From contig NZ_JACHXU010000011.1 of the NCBI RefSeq assembly GCF_014192335.1, positions 62,001 to 126,000 of the forward strand: DNA of 64,000 bases, given 5' to 3'. Under the pieces are notes generated by a model. The model ran no database searches. It was not told the DNA's origin and was given only the letters and a program-made list of their open reading frames with translations. The translations under genes and the position numbers were made by a program. This DNA comes from Aporhodopirellula rubra. GTDB taxonomy: Bacteria; Planctomycetota; Planctomycetia; Pirellulales; Pirellulaceae. Positions 38,592 to 48,217 of this stretch are shown piece by piece (within the stretch, counting starts at the first letter, position 1; every line of letters begins with the position of its first letter).

Positions 38592-39470
38592 TCATGACGT
38601 CGCTGCTCGATAAACGGTGCCGAGAGGCGAGAGCCCGCTCGATGTGCTGGAGTCGTACAGGCTCGAGATGTCTTTCGGTCCACTGGAAAACCACGCATAC
38701 CGCTCGACGTAAGGGAGACGCTCGAGCATGGGCAGGGCGTGTTGCATGAATCGCCGGTTGTCTTCGACGGTCATCTTGCGATCCTTACTGCCAAAATTCA
38801 GCCCCGCGAACTCGGTGATCCAGATCGGCAGTCCGTAGGCGATGTAGAGTCTCTGCAACGACGCCAAAAAACTCTTGATGCTTTCAGGTCCCTTGATGTT
38901 GGGATAGCGATGAACGGCGAGGAAATCGATCCGCAATCGTTTGGACTTCGCCGTCTGCATGAATGCATTGAACCAATCCTTTCCACGGCGATTGTCCGTG
39001 ACGGCGGGGCTGCCTAAACGCAATTCCGTTTCCATTAACCGAGGCCAAAGTTCGATCGCGCGTTCCACGCTCGTGTTGCCCTGTTTGGCACTGTCGGGTT
39101 CGTTGAATCCGAGCAGGTGGGTGACTTTGTGCGATGTTTTGAGCGTTTCGATTCGTGCAAAGCTCCGATCGATCGCGTCAATCTTTCCCTTGATCATGGG
39201 GACGAACTCGGCATCGTGTTGACCAGGCGTGGGTTGCCAGTACCAGTTGTAATACCAGCCCGCGCCCGTCAATTCGCATTTGCTGCCTTTGCCGCAAACG
39301 CCTCGTTTCGTGATACGGCCTTGGAGGCGCGACGATTGTGTTGATTGAAGTGGATCGCGCGTCGCCGCACTCGCGAGAGAAGTGATCGCGGGTGATAAAA
39401 GGCCTGCAGCGGCGGTCTTCAAACCAGTTCGTCGCGAAAGTCGCAGTTGGTTGCGGGGGAGGGAAGTCAT
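38592..39470 (-). CDS. Tat-exported GH128-like glycan hydrolase (glyco_hydro_cc)
   Basis: 292-residue TIM-barrel protein of the Glyco_hydro_cc type, a family that includes GH128 beta-1,3-glucanases. A twin-arginine leader (LSRRTGLKTAAAGLLSPAIT) precedes the barrel. KCELTGAGWYYNWYWQPTPG opens the family core; acid/base Glu124 lies in LLGFNEPDSAKQ and nucleophile Glu220 in IWITEFAGLNFG, both in the expected places. The barrel also has DFLAVHRYPN, a usual sugar-binding strand. Length is normal for single-domain members. It is on the same strand as the upstream GH141-like gene, but 777 bases lie between them. The presence of a beta-1,3-glucanase type in a galactan locus would broaden the substrate range to laminarin-like glucans, or it may act on another linkage. 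Confidence 0.85.
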   Translation of the reverse strand: MTSLPRNQLRLSRRTGLKTAAAGLLSPAITSLASAATRDPLQSTQSSRLQGRITKRGVCGKGSKCELTGAGWYYNWYWQPTPGQHDAEFVPMIKGKIDAIDRSFARIETLKTSHKVTHLLGFNEPDSAKQGNTSVERAIELWPRLMETELRLGSPAVTDNRRGKDWFNAFMQTAKSKRLRIDFLAVHRYPNIKGPESIKSFLASLQRLYIAYGLPIWITEFAGLNFGSKDRKMTVEDNRRFMQHALPMLERLPYVERYAWFSSGPKDISSLYDSSTSSGLSPLGTVYRAATS

Positions 39471-40247
39471 TACTGGCCCGTTTCACCTCTGACGCGGCAC
39501 GCTGCTGAACGGCAGATTGTGTGTGTCACCTTGTTTGCCTTTTGTCCGCAACGGGGATGGGACGTTCCACGGACCGGTGTCGTCATAAACGCACGGGCGT
39601 CCTGCCCGAATCCGCGACAACCCTGTCGCGTGCGTGCGGATCCAACGGATGAGGAAGACGCTTTGTTTGGGGAGCCTTTGCTTTCAAAATCGTTTGTCTT
39701 GGTCGACTTGATTCCCGAGTGGTCTGTTGAACCTGAGTGGCCCTTTGGGGATGGCGAAATGTCGCAGGCGTTCATGTTTTGCGGCAGTGATCGTGCCGAC
39801 GCAAACTCGACCCGATTTCCATCAATAACCAAGACGCGATTTGTGCTCATGACAGGCTGTCCCTTTCGCCAAAAAAAAGCCTGTTTGCGTGCTCGGTGAA
39901 TCATGATCACGGGAGACGGGGGAAGTCGTTTCGGGGGATGAAAGCGTCCTTAATTAGGCAACAAATGTAATCGTCGCACCGCTCGGGGTGATGTCCATTT
40001 GCGACATGAGGTTGCGCTTTTGCGACTTGTCGCTCTCGCGTTTGCTTGTCAGGCAAAATGGTTGTCTGACACATCTGCGAGGGGGGGTGCGTTGACGAAT
40101 TACTCCAAGTGCATCTTTGCATCGGAACTGTCGCCGCCGCCGACAGACGATGGGCTACGTTCTTTTGAACGTCGCTACTTTCGAAAGCCAGCTTTTTTGG
40201 CGAGAACGATCTCGCATGTCGCGGCAGGCGAGAGGATGCTGCGAGTT
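39471..40247. other. Intergenic region with a hairpin
   Basis: 777 bases without a supported gene. Frames on both strands have unusual composition and no family match. A 7-bp perfect hairpin CGCGACA-ACCC-TGTCGCG lies at 39613-39630. The stretch may contain a decayed gene. Confidence 0.35.
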
Positions 40248-43190
40248 TTACTCGACAGACAGTTCTTGAAACGCGGTGTTCTCTGCTTTGTCGGTGACCG
40301 GATTGGTTTGCCAACTGATCCAGCGGTAGGTGCCGAGTGCTTCGCCGGTTCGGGCGCGGAGCGATGCGGCATTGAAGGCTTTCGCGTTCATTGACGTCGT
40401 GTCGATCGTGCCCAGTGGCGTGAATCGCTTTCGATTAGATAGGTCCCAACCAGGATCGCGGTCAGAGTTGCTGCCGTAGATGGTTAGTTTTTGGGCTCCG
40501 CGGACTTTGCCGTAGTTGGCACTCCAGCTCGTGATGGCCGAGACCGGTTTGGATTGGCCAAGGTCGATTCGGTAGACGCCCGCATAGACGCCGTTTCCGA
40601 AGACCGGACCGTATCCGTCGGTGATCTCTCCGTCCACCAAGAGGTGCAGTGGGTTGTTCTTGGGGGCATCGTTCGCGGAGACTCTGCCTTCGGGAGATTT
40701 CGGGAGAGGCAGGTGTGAGAATTGATCGCCGGCATCGATCGACTCGACCAAGACATAAACGCCGGAAGTGACGTTCAGCGTCATCGGCTCTTGGTTGCGA
40801 ATGATTTTTAGTGTCAGCGGAGCGTCACCAGCGGCACAGTATGAGGATAGGAATTGCGAGACGTCTTTCACGGGCGTTGCATTGATCGCTTGGACGAGAT
40901 CGTTTTCCTGAAGTCCGGCTTGAGCGGCCGCCGTTTTTGCACCTACTTCGCTCAGCGCCACGCCGCCGTCTTCTTTACGAACGCCGAACGCGGAGAACTC
41001 TTCACCGGTGAGCGAATGAATCTTAGCTCCCAACCAATAGGTCGGGATGTCGATCGGGTTCATTCGTTCGGCTTCACGACGCCCGTCGGGGTTCTGCGTG
41101 ATCAGTTGAGGGATGACGGGGGTTTTGGCGATCGCTTTGAGTGATGGCTTTTTGACACCGAACTGATCCATCGGGAAATTTTCGAAGCCGATTTTGAAGG
41201 CAGGAGATCCTTCTCGGACACGGAAGTCTCCGCTTTCGGGGGCGACGAATAAAGGATCACCCACCACAGAGTTGGCTTCCCAACCGAACTTGGCGTATTT
41301 GTCTTTCGCGTTCGGATCGGGTGAATAGAACAAGTTGCCGTCGACGCGTTTGCCTTTCGCTTTGTCCGTCGGCATCCTCGCACCGCGAGCGGCCATCATG
41401 AAGATGTTCGCGTACACTTCGTCGCCGCTGTTGTCGTACCAAACGTGCGGGTGGAAGCCGTTGTTGATGGTGATGTTGTTCCACGCACGTCGCCGGAATC
41501 CTTCACGTAGTTTCAACCCGCCCGAGAGCATCAAGTTGTTGTAGATGTCATAATTCGTAGAGCCGTCATCGAGATCGATATCCCATCCATGATCGCATCG
41601 CCAACGGCTGTTTCGGATCACGGTTGTTTCGACCGCGTCGAGAAACGGGAGGTTAGGATCATTATCTACGGCGACTTGGGTGGCATCTCGATCGCTCCGC
41701 CAGAAGCGGTCGCGTCCCCAAGAGTTGAAGGACCCGTGGTCATGAGTTTCTTGCACGGTATCGAACACGTCACATCGCTCGATTAAGTGGCCGCCCCACG
41801 CCCCGTCGCCGATGTTAATTCCGGCGCGGGCACAATCGTAGATTGAGCAGTCGCGAACCGTGATTCGTGCGGACATTTCGATCAGTACGCCGGTCGGTTG
41901 ACGTTCAACGCGGCCGATCCCGTGGATCAAACAGTCGGCGACCTCTGAATCGGCCGGATAGTTGTTCGTCTGCGGGCCGGGGGTGCGGTCGATCTTGTTG
42001 AGGTCGTTCTTTTGTCCGTAGCCGAACAGCGGATTCCTGACTGCGTTGGGGTCACCGACGAAGCAAACGCCGCTCGCGCCAGCGTCATGGATGTGGCATC
42101 CTTTGACCACCGCGCGTCGGTTGTAGTTGCTGAAGATGACCGCGTTGCCGCCGACCTGATCAAACTCGGAGTCGAGAATCTGGATGTCTTCGGTTCCTGT
42201 CAAGAAGATTGCGCCGCCGCGATAGATCGCCCAGTCGCTTCGAAGGAGTGGTTCTTTGGTGTCCATGAAAGTTCGCGCGGCATGTCGAACGACGAAACCT
42301 TTTAACGTGATGAACTTGATCGGGGCGTCCGCGGTTCCTTGGAACTCGATCAAGTGACGGAGTCGGACGACTTCGACGACCGCGGCATTCAGATCGATGT
42401 TCGAGTCAGGTTTGTAGTAGAGGGTTTGTTGGTCGGCGTCGTGATACCATTCGCCGGCTGCATCGAGTTCCTCGAAAATGTTCTCGACCATGCGGAAGTC
42501 GCGATGCATTCCCGAGGGACGGTTATTCTGCCAACCGCCTTCGAACGTGACTTCGCCTTCGTCGTTCTTGCCACTGATCTGATAGTGGTATCCGCCCCAT
42601 CGCGAGCGGTGCATTGCATGAATGAAGCCCCCGGCGGGGTCGACCCATCCGGCGGCACGCTCTTTCGAAAACGCATCGGCGGCAAACCCTTGGTACGCTT
42701 CGGTCTTCTTCGATGCGTCGAAGTTCGGGTAGCGAGCCATTCGCTGGTTCGAGCCGTTGACGAACAATTGGTCGATCTCGAGACCAGCGGCGGTCTTCGC
42801 CATGAAGATGCCATCTCGGAATGGCTGCCACTGAAGTTCCAATCGGCTGCCTCCGCTCAGCACGGCACCGCCTTCGTTCGTGGCGGTGTAGACGACCGGG
42901 TGTTCTGCGGTGCCCGAGTCAGCCGGTGAAAAGACGAGAGTTGAGGGCAGGTAATGGATGCCATCGCCGACATGTACCGTGACAGACTCTTTACCGGCCA
43001 GTGGTCGGGCGAGTTGTTTGGCTCGTTCGAGTGTGGCGACGGGTGAAGCTTGAGTTCCCACGTCCGCGTCGTTGCCCGTGGGAGTGACGTAGATGTCGGC
43101 CGCCGAAGACGAAGAGCCCATCGGGCAGAGTGCGCAGATAACCCCGGCGAGGGTAAGGATCGTTGGAATGGAAGGCTTGTTCATTTTCAT
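40248..43190 (-). CDS. Secreted right-handed beta-helix protein (GH141-like) with PDZ and C-terminal discoidin-like domains
   Basis: 980-residue exported protein (leader MKMNKPSIPTILTLAGVICA). The N-terminal part (about 30-650) begins IYVTPTGNDADVGTQASPVA and continues with typical beta-helix coils such as TEDIQILDSEFDQVGGNAVI, HDAGASGVCF and ARITVRDCSIYDCARAGINI. The sequence style matches GH141 (alpha-L-fucosidase or xylanase of the right-handed helix type), as I recall it. A PDZ domain lies at about residues 730-805 (GAKTAAAQAGLQENDLVQAI). The last 150 residues, with SKPVSAITSWSANYGKVRG, look like a discoidin/F5-8C binding module. PDZ domains are rare in glycoside hydrolases. It stands alone on the strand, upstream of the GH128-like gene. 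Catalytic residues were not identified with certainty. Confidence 0.75.
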   Translation of the reverse strand: MKMNKPSIPTILTLAGVICALCPMGSSSSAADIYVTPTGNDADVGTQASPVATLERAKQLARPLAGKESVTVHVGDGIHYLPSTLVFSPADSGTAEHPVVYTATNEGGAVLSGGSRLELQWQPFRDGIFMAKTAAGLEIDQLFVNGSNQRMARYPNFDASKKTEAYQGFAADAFSKERAAGWVDPAGGFIHAMHRSRWGGYHYQISGKNDEGEVTFEGGWQNNRPSGMHRDFRMVENIFEELDAAGEWYHDADQQTLYYKPDSNIDLNAAVVEVVRLRHLIEFQGTADAPIKFITLKGFVVRHAARTFMDTKEPLLRSDWAIYRGGAIFLTGTEDIQILDSEFDQVGGNAVIFSNYNRRAVVKGCHIHDAGASGVCFVGDPNAVRNPLFGYGQKNDLNKIDRTPGPQTNNYPADSEVADCLIHGIGRVERQPTGVLIEMSARITVRDCSIYDCARAGINIGDGAWGGHLIERCDVFDTVQETHDHGSFNSWGRDRFWRSDRDATQVAVDNDPNLPFLDAVETTVIRNSRWRCDHGWDIDLDDGSTNYDIYNNLMLSGGLKLREGFRRRAWNNITINNGFHPHVWYDNSGDEVYANIFMMAARGARMPTDKAKGKRVDGNLFYSPDPNAKDKYAKFGWEANSVVGDPLFVAPESGDFRVREGSPAFKIGFENFPMDQFGVKKPSLKAIAKTPVIPQLITQNPDGRREAERMNPIDIPTYWLGAKIHSLTGEEFSAFGVRKEDGGVALSEVGAKTAAAQAGLQENDLVQAINATPVKDVSQFLSSYCAAGDAPLTLKIIRNQEPMTLNVTSGVYVLVESIDAGDQFSHLPLPKSPEGRVSANDAPKNNPLHLLVDGEITDGYGPVFGNGVYAGVYRIDLGQSKPVSAITSWSANYGKVRGAQKLTIYGSNSDRDPGWDLSNRKRFTPLGTIDTTSMNAKAFNAASLRARTGEALGTYRWISWQTNPVTDKAENTAFQELSVE

Positions 43191-43681
43191 TCGTCAGCTT
43201 CGAAAGTGCGTCAACCGTTGGTGGAATGCGATTGTTTTCCTCGCCAGACAATGGCGGCGGCGAAATCTTCGCTCGTCGAGTGGAGCGATTGCGTCGTCTC
43301 GTGTGGTGCCTCGCGTCGCGGGGGCCGATGACAATCGATTGGGTCGGGGTGACGTTGGGTCGGAGGCATCCATTGGGAGGGGATCATTGGCCAAGGATGT
43401 ACCTTAAGCCGTCATTGAGGCGTGGGTGGTGGCGTTTGCGACTTTCGGATGATGATTTGCGACAACGGAGAAATTGTGAGTGAACAATCGACCATGTGTC
43501 AGCGATGCGGTTTTCCCGACCGCAGCGTGATCGTAACCGCGAAACGAGGGACCTGGCCTGTGTTGCTTTGTTGCTTCCGCTGATGCGATCGTCACTTGCG
43601 GCGGAAGGTGTGGATTTTGTATCGATGAAGATCGTTTTTCGAGAGGGATAATGATGTCCCTTTTGAAATAAGACACTCAGG
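43191..43681. other. Divergent intergenic region marking the end of the carbohydrate cluster
   Basis: 491 bases between the beta-helix gene and lpxB. No gene and no clear repeat is seen; this is the border between accessory sugar genes and core genes. Confidence 0.4.
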
Positions 43682-44953
43682 TTGGCGAAGGCAAACGTGG
43701 TGACCAAGACACTCTTTTTTTCAGTCGGCGAACCCAGTGGCGACCAGCATGCGGCGCGTCTGATTGCTGAGTTGCGCAGTCAGTCCGGTGCCGAATCGCT
43801 CCGTTGTCGAGGTTTCGGCGGCCCTGAAATGCAGGCGGCGGGATGTTCGCTGGATCTCGATTTGACCTGCCATGCGGTTGTCGGGTTAGTGGAGGTGTTG
43901 CCAAAACTGCGCGAGTTTTTTCGTTTTGCCGATCAGGCGGAGCAGACGTTCGCCAGTGGCGGTGTCGATGGCGTCGTCCTGGTTGATTTCCCGGGGTTCA
44001 ATTGGCATATCGCCAAGCGGGCAAAGAAATACGGAATTCCGGTCTATTACTACTGTCCACCGCAACTGTGGGCTTGGGGTGCGTGGCGCGTCAAAAAAAT
44101 GCGTCGCAGCGTCGACCACGTGCTGACGGTGTTGCCCATCGAGACCACGTTTTTCGGCGATCATGGCATCCCGGTTTCGTTCGTCGGGCATCCGTTCTTT
44201 GATGCCGTTGCGGAGAAGCCGCTCGATGCGGAATTGATGCGCCAGCTCGGCGCCGGTTCGGTCTCGCAAGCTGGCCCGGAGGAGGTTTCGCGTACCGTCG
44301 CGGTTTTGCCTGGGTCGCGTGACCATGAAGTCAAAAACAATTTCCCGATCATGTTGGAGACGATTCGGCGTCTGCAGGCCGACGTGGAAAAATCGGGCGA
44401 TCCCGATGCGCCTCCGGTTCGCTATGCCGTAGCGGCGTATCGCGATCGGCATTGTTTGTGGTGCCGGGATCAGTTGACCGAGAGCGACCGCGCGTTGCCG
44501 ATCGATTTCTTTGTGGACCGCACCTCCGAAGTCATTGAGGCGGCGCACTGTGCCATGATGGTCAGCGGGTCGGTGAGTCTAGAATTAATGGCCCGGGGGA
44601 CCCCAGCAGCGGTAATTTACCGGGTGGGTCGGATTCTGCACGCGGTTGGCAAGCGGGTATTGCGTGTCGACAGCGTGACGTTGCCGAACTTGATGGCCGA
44701 ACGCAAAGTTTTCCCCGAGTTTGTTTCGGTGGGCGATCCTGAGCCCGCAATCGATTTTCTGCACGAGACGACACGAGCGATGCTGAACGACAGGTTCTAT
44801 TATCGGCGGGTGCGAGCGGACTTGGAAAAACTGCGAATTGAGTACGGTTTGCCTGGGGCATCGAAGCGTGCCGCGGCGTTCCTGTGCGGCGAACTGGGAC
44901 TTTCTCGCCAGATCGGTGGAGATGAGCAAACCAATCGGCGGATTGCTGCGTAA
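43682..44953 (+). CDS. lpxB: Lipid-A-disaccharide synthase
   Basis: Glycosyltransferase family 19 enzyme joining UDP-2,3-diacylglucosamine and lipid X to form the lipid A disaccharide, at the inner membrane. Family landmarks: LFFSVGEPSGDQHAARLIAE at the N-terminus, VVLVDFPGFNWHIAKRAKKY, the signature VYYYCPPQLWAWGAWRVKKM, VSFVGHPFFDA, VAVLPGSRDHEVKNNFPIML and the donor-binding MMVSGSVSLELMARGTPAAV. Length is 423 residues. The start is uncertain: TTG at 43682 is the outermost candidate, and GTG codons at 43697 and 43700 are only a few residues later. It supports a lipopolysaccharide-type outer membrane in this organism. A DUF4190-like gene follows 52 bases downstream. Confidence 0.93.
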   Translation: MAKANVVTKTLFFSVGEPSGDQHAARLIAELRSQSGAESLRCRGFGGPEMQAAGCSLDLDLTCHAVVGLVEVLPKLREFFRFADQAEQTFASGGVDGVVLVDFPGFNWHIAKRAKKYGIPVYYYCPPQLWAWGAWRVKKMRRSVDHVLTVLPIETTFFGDHGIPVSFVGHPFFDAVAEKPLDAELMRQLGAGSVSQAGPEEVSRTVAVLPGSRDHEVKNNFPIMLETIRRLQADVEKSGDPDAPPVRYAVAAYRDRHCLWCRDQLTESDRALPIDFFVDRTSEVIEAAHCAMMVSGSVSLELMARGTPAAVIYRVGRILHAVGKRVLRVDSVTLPNLMAERKVFPEFVSVGDPEPAIDFLHETTRAMLNDRFYYRRVRADLEKLRIEYGLPGASKRAAAFLCGELGLSRQIGGDEQTNRRIAA

Positions 44954-45005
44954 CGCGGTTCTGTTTCTTTCCGTTTAATGCTCGATTCATTACGCACCGC
45001 GTCCC

Positions 45006-45821
45006 ATGACAGATTCCCAAGAGAAGTCCGGTTCGACCGGTAGCTCGCTGTACGCCCCGAAATCCGGTTCCGATTCGCAAGCCGACAGCCTGTTTAGCAT
45101 CCCGAGGATGGGGGCAGAGGTCGGATACGATGTGGCGACAGACGACGATGTGCCTCCGTTTCGTACCAGCGGTCTGGTTTGTTTCATCCTCGGTTTGCTC
45201 AGCTTTTCAGCGACCGTGGCGTGGCAGATGCTGATCTTGCCGATCGCCGCGATCATTTTCGGCGTGATCGCCATGCGTCGTTGGACGGGGCAGCGTCCCG
45301 CCGGAACGACCGTTGCCGTGATCGGCCTGTTGCTGGCGTCTGGTTTTGGTGCAGCGGGGGTCGCGATCCCAATGGCGAAGAATAAGACGATGGGAGACCA
45401 AGCCGTCTATTTCGCGGGAGAATATCTCGAGCTGGTTGGTCGCGGTGATACCGAGTTGGCGTTGGAGCTTCGCAAGGAGGCTCGCAACCGGCAGGTCAAT
45501 GAGATGAATCTTCAGAAGGCCTATGCGGAAGACCCGATTGCTCGCGAGACGATGGAAAACGAGAGCGAGAACGCGATGATCGAATCGATCCGCAAGGCGG
45601 GTTCAGATATTCCATGGGAACTCGCCGAGCCGCCACGCGTGTTCGTGAAGTACAACAACGAGCGCGTTGATACCTACTGGGTCGACCCGTCCGGTCGGGT
45701 GAAAGACAAGATTCAAATCTTGATGCAGTGGACGCCCAACGAGAAGACCAACACCGGCGAATGGCACGTGAACCTGTTCCAGGTTGCTCGCGAGTTGATC
45801 GTCGCTCCTTCGGTGCTGTAG
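45006..45821 (+). CDS. DUF4190-like membrane protein
   Basis: 271-residue protein with an N-terminal Ser/Gly-rich cytosolic segment, two hydrophobic segments (LVCFILGLLSFSATVAWQML joined to LPIAAIIFGVIAMRRWTG, and TVAVIGLLLASGFGAAGVAI), and a soluble C-terminal part of about 140 residues. The arrangement of the hydrophobic part with IFGVIAMRR is that of DUF4190 proteins. The soluble part (VYFAGEYLELVGRGDTELAL and following) has no match I recognise. It follows lpxB on the same strand after 52 bases and may be in the same operon. Function is unknown. Confidence 0.75.
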   Translation: MTDSQEKSGSTGSSLYAPKSGSDSQADSLFSIPRMGAEVGYDVATDDDVPPFRTSGLVCFILGLLSFSATVAWQMLILPIAAIIFGVIAMRRWTGQRPAGTTVAVIGLLLASGFGAAGVAIPMAKNKTMGDQAVYFAGEYLELVGRGDTELALELRKEARNRQVNEMNLQKAYAEDPIARETMENESENAMIESIRKAGSDIPWELAEPPRVFVKYNNERVDTYWVDPSGRVKDKIQILMQWTPNEKTNTGEWHVNLFQVARELIVAPSVL

Positions 45822-45888
45822 ACGCTCGAACCGTTCGGTGCAGGCGGACGGACTGAATGAGTTAAGCAGCGTACGTATTTGAAATGCG

Positions 45889-46737
45889 CTAGTCGCCGAT
45901 GTGTAGCATTCGCGACTCGATTGGGCCGCGTCCGTTGCCGTAGTTGGGGGCGAAGCGGATCGCGTGGTTGACCGCCGCGACACCGAAATCGACTGCCGCC
46001 CGTATTCGCGGTTCGTGTGCCTCTTCGGGTGACGAAAGGGCGATTCGTGCGGCGATGGTTGCCGCGAGAGAGCATCCCGCGCCTTGCGTTTGGTCGGTTG
46101 GGTGTCGCTCGAGCGTCAGCGTGACGATGGTGTCGGAGGCCAGGAAGACGTGCAGTTGGCTGCCATCGAATTCACCTGCTTTGAGTAGCACCATTTCGGG
46201 GCCGAGTTCTTGCAACTCCTTGGTGGCGTCGAACAGGTCATCAAGTTCGCCGCCGATCTTGCGATCGAGTAACCGTTCGGCTTCGAACCGGTTGGGCGTG
46301 ATCAGTGTTGCTCGAGGTAGCAGCGTGTCGCGATATGCCATCACGGCGGCGTCGTCGACTAGCGGTGCGCCGTGTTTGCTGACCATGACGGGGTCAACAA
46401 CAATCGGGCAATCACACCCATCGAGACGGTCGGCGATCTCGGCAATGATCGCGCCCGTGCCCAGTGCTCCCGTCTTGATCGCCCGCGGCGGGATATCCGA
46501 GACGACTGCGTCGTACTGTTCGCAAACGAGCTCGGGCGAGAGCATCTCGACACGGCCAACGCCGAGGCTGTTTTGCACCGTGATCAATGTCACGACGGAC
46601 ATCCCGTAAACGCCATTTTGCTGGAACGCTTTCAGGTCCGCTTGCAAGCCCGCGCCGCCGCTGGGGTCGGAGCCCGCGATTGTCAATGCGATCGCTTGTG
46701 GTGAAATGGTTACGCGGCGGTCGTCTTCGTTTGCCAT
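45889..46737 (-). CDS. thiD: Hydroxymethylpyrimidine/phosphomethylpyrimidine kinase
   Basis: Ribokinase-like enzyme of thiamine synthesis that phosphorylates HMP and HMP-phosphate. Motifs: LTIAGSDPSGGAGLQADLKA, VYGMSVVTLITVQNSLGV, the conserved CPIVVDPVMVSKHGAPL, TLITPNRFEAERLL, and the anion-hole end HPTDQTQGAGCSLAATIAAR, where the usual TxGTGC reads TQGAGC. Length is 282 residues from the ATG at 46737, which overlaps the stop of the upstream histidine kinase gene by one base (TAATG). The longer frame from 46854 lies inside the kinase gene. The coupling to a histidine kinase gene is unusual and may be only positional. Confidence 0.93.
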   Translation of the reverse strand: MANEDDRRVTISPQAIALTIAGSDPSGGAGLQADLKAFQQNGVYGMSVVTLITVQNSLGVGRVEMLSPELVCEQYDAVVSDIPPRAIKTGALGTGAIIAEIADRLDGCDCPIVVDPVMVSKHGAPLVDDAAVMAYRDTLLPRATLITPNRFEAERLLDRKIGGELDDLFDATKELQELGPEMVLLKAGEFDGSQLHVFLASDTIVTLTLERHPTDQTQGAGCSLAATIAARIALSSPEEAHEPRIRAAVDFGVAAVNHAIRFAPNYGNGRGPIESRMLHIGD

Positions 46738-47582
46738 TAAGCCGCCGCCTGGTTGGCTGCTGCGATCGGAAGCCAGATCACGAACGCGGTCCCTCGGCCC
46801 AGCGAGCTTTCCACACGCACGCGTCCGCCGTGTTCGTCGATGATTTCTTTGCACGCGGCCAGTCCCAGCCCGGTGCCACCCTTGCCCGATTCATCTGGTC
46901 CGGCCTTGGTCGAGAAGAACGGATCGAAGATTCGTGGCAGCACGTCTTCGGGGATTCCGGCGCCGCTGTCGCGAACGGTCAGTTCGATCCGATTGGGTTG
47001 GGGGGCCGAGGCGTCGTCTGATCGACCCGCCGCGACACGGATCAGCAGCGTGCCGCCTTCGCCCATCGCTTGTCGAGCGTTTGTCATCAAGTTGAGCAGC
47101 AGCCGTTGGATCTGGTTTCCGCTAGCCGAGATCATTGGCAGGTCTTCGGCCAAGTCGAGTTCGACCGAGATGCGGTACTTCTGCATTTCACGCTGCATTA
47201 ACACGAGCGTGTCGCGGACGAGTGCGACAACATCGGTCGGCTCTTTCGCGTCGGTGCGATTGCGGGCTTGAGCGAGGATCGTGTTGGTGATCTTTGCGGC
47301 CCGTTCGGACGCCTCGAGAATTTTGGTCAGTGCTTTATCGCGGCTTGCGGTGTCTTGGTTTCGTAGGCCTAGTTTCGCGTAGTTGATGACGGTCATCAAA
47401 ACGTTGTTGAATTCATGAGTCGCCGTTCCGGTCAGTTCGCCGAGTGTGGCTAGGCTTTGCAGGTGGCGAATCTGAGCTTTCATTGCGCGGATTTCAGCGT
47501 CCCCGCCGGCTCCCGTTTCGTCGGCCGGGCGAGCGGCGGTCGGTTGATTCATTGGACGGACGGTGGCTCGTGAATCCGGCAT
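46737..47582 (-). CDS. Soluble sensor histidine kinase (two-component)
   Basis: Histidine kinase without predicted membrane segments, about 281 residues from the ATG at 47582 (47552 is also possible). A short helical lead-in with a coiled coil (EIRAMKAQIRHLQSLATLGE) precedes the HisKA region, whose phosphoacceptor His is in TATHEFNNVLMTVI. The HATPase_c domain shows the N box LLLNLMTNARQAMGEG, G1 VRDSGAGIP, F box IFDPFFST and G2 GGTGLGLAA. No receiver domain or response regulator gene is near, so its partner is unknown. The compact form resembles NtrB-like or hybrid-partner kinases. Its stop codon overlaps the thiD start. Confidence 0.88.
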   Translation of the reverse strand: MPDSRATVRPMNQPTAARPADETGAGGDAEIRAMKAQIRHLQSLATLGELTGTATHEFNNVLMTVINYAKLGLRNQDTASRDKALTKILEASERAAKITNTILAQARNRTDAKEPTDVVALVRDTLVLMQREMQKYRISVELDLAEDLPMISASGNQIQRLLLNLMTNARQAMGEGGTLLIRVAAGRSDDASAPQPNRIELTVRDSGAGIPEDVLPRIFDPFFSTKAGPDESGKGGTGLGLAACKEIIDEHGGRVRVESSLGRGTAFVIWLPIAAANQAAA

Positions 47583-47749
47583 GATTTGAAACGTTGTGCG
47601 GTGGGGAGAAGGGGCGGCGAAGGGTGAAGCTCGCAAGGTCGTTACGACTGGGCTTCACTGGATCTATCGGCGCAACCCGTGTTTCTGATAAATCCCGATT
47701 CAGCGACCGGCAAACCTTAACGCACGCCCACCTCGAGAGGCATCAAGCC

Positions 47750-48013
47750 ATGCGAACGTCCCTGAAAGAAGCGAGCGAAATCGCAGACGAAAACGTCCTG
47801 CAGCGACTCCAGCGGATGACGCGTATCGCCCGGCAATTTGGCTTCGAAATCCGCGGCGAACCCCTGGGCGGTGCGGGCAGCACGTGGTGCGAAATTCGCG
47901 GCCGACGGATTCTCTTTTTGGACCTTTCGCAACCCGCCGCGGAACAGGCGATCGCGATCCGTGAAATTCTCGACGAAACCGCCGCGATCCGGCCTCACTC
48001 ACAGGCCGCATAG
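47750..48013 (+). CDS. Conserved-looking small protein of unknown function
   Basis: 87-residue protein from the ATG at 47750. It reads as real coding sequence: an amphipathic helix (LQRLQRMTRIARQFGFEIRG), a strand pair GGAGSTWCEIRGRRILFLDL, and a final helix AAEQAIAIREILDETAAIRP. I do not recognise a family. Its compact alpha/beta shape could be a small regulator or antitoxin-like protein. It lies between the divergent histidine kinase and the epimerase gene, 204 bases upstream of the latter. The longer frame from 47594 overlaps the kinase leader and is not supported. Confidence 0.6.
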   Translation: MRTSLKEASEIADENVLQRLQRMTRIARQFGFEIRGEPLGGAGSTWCEIRGRRILFLDLSQPAAEQAIAIREILDETAAIRPHSQAA

Positions 48014-48217
48014 TCCGCCGAATCGTTAGAAAGTATCGCTGGAGAATAGAGTCTGGTCAGGCGTTTGAGCGGATCCGTTGAGGGTGCGTTGCAACGGTGG
48101 TGAAGGCCCGTCGCCCAAATGGGACTTTTCCTTGGGCGGCCTATGCCGCAAAAGGGGAACGCAACTACACTATCGGCCCCTCCTCTTTTCACGTCCTTGT
48201 TCCCTCGATTTTCTGAT

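Noticed and set aside
39470..39910. Minus-strand frame starting MSTNRVLVIDGNRVEF, upstream of the GH128-like gene.
   Set aside because: The first 15 residues look protein-like, but the rest is low-complexity Ser/Lys/Arg without structure, and it touches the next gene's start only by chance.
39907..40314. Minus-strand frame of 135 codons overlapping the end of the beta-helix gene.
   Set aside because: Overlaps the real gene and has random composition.
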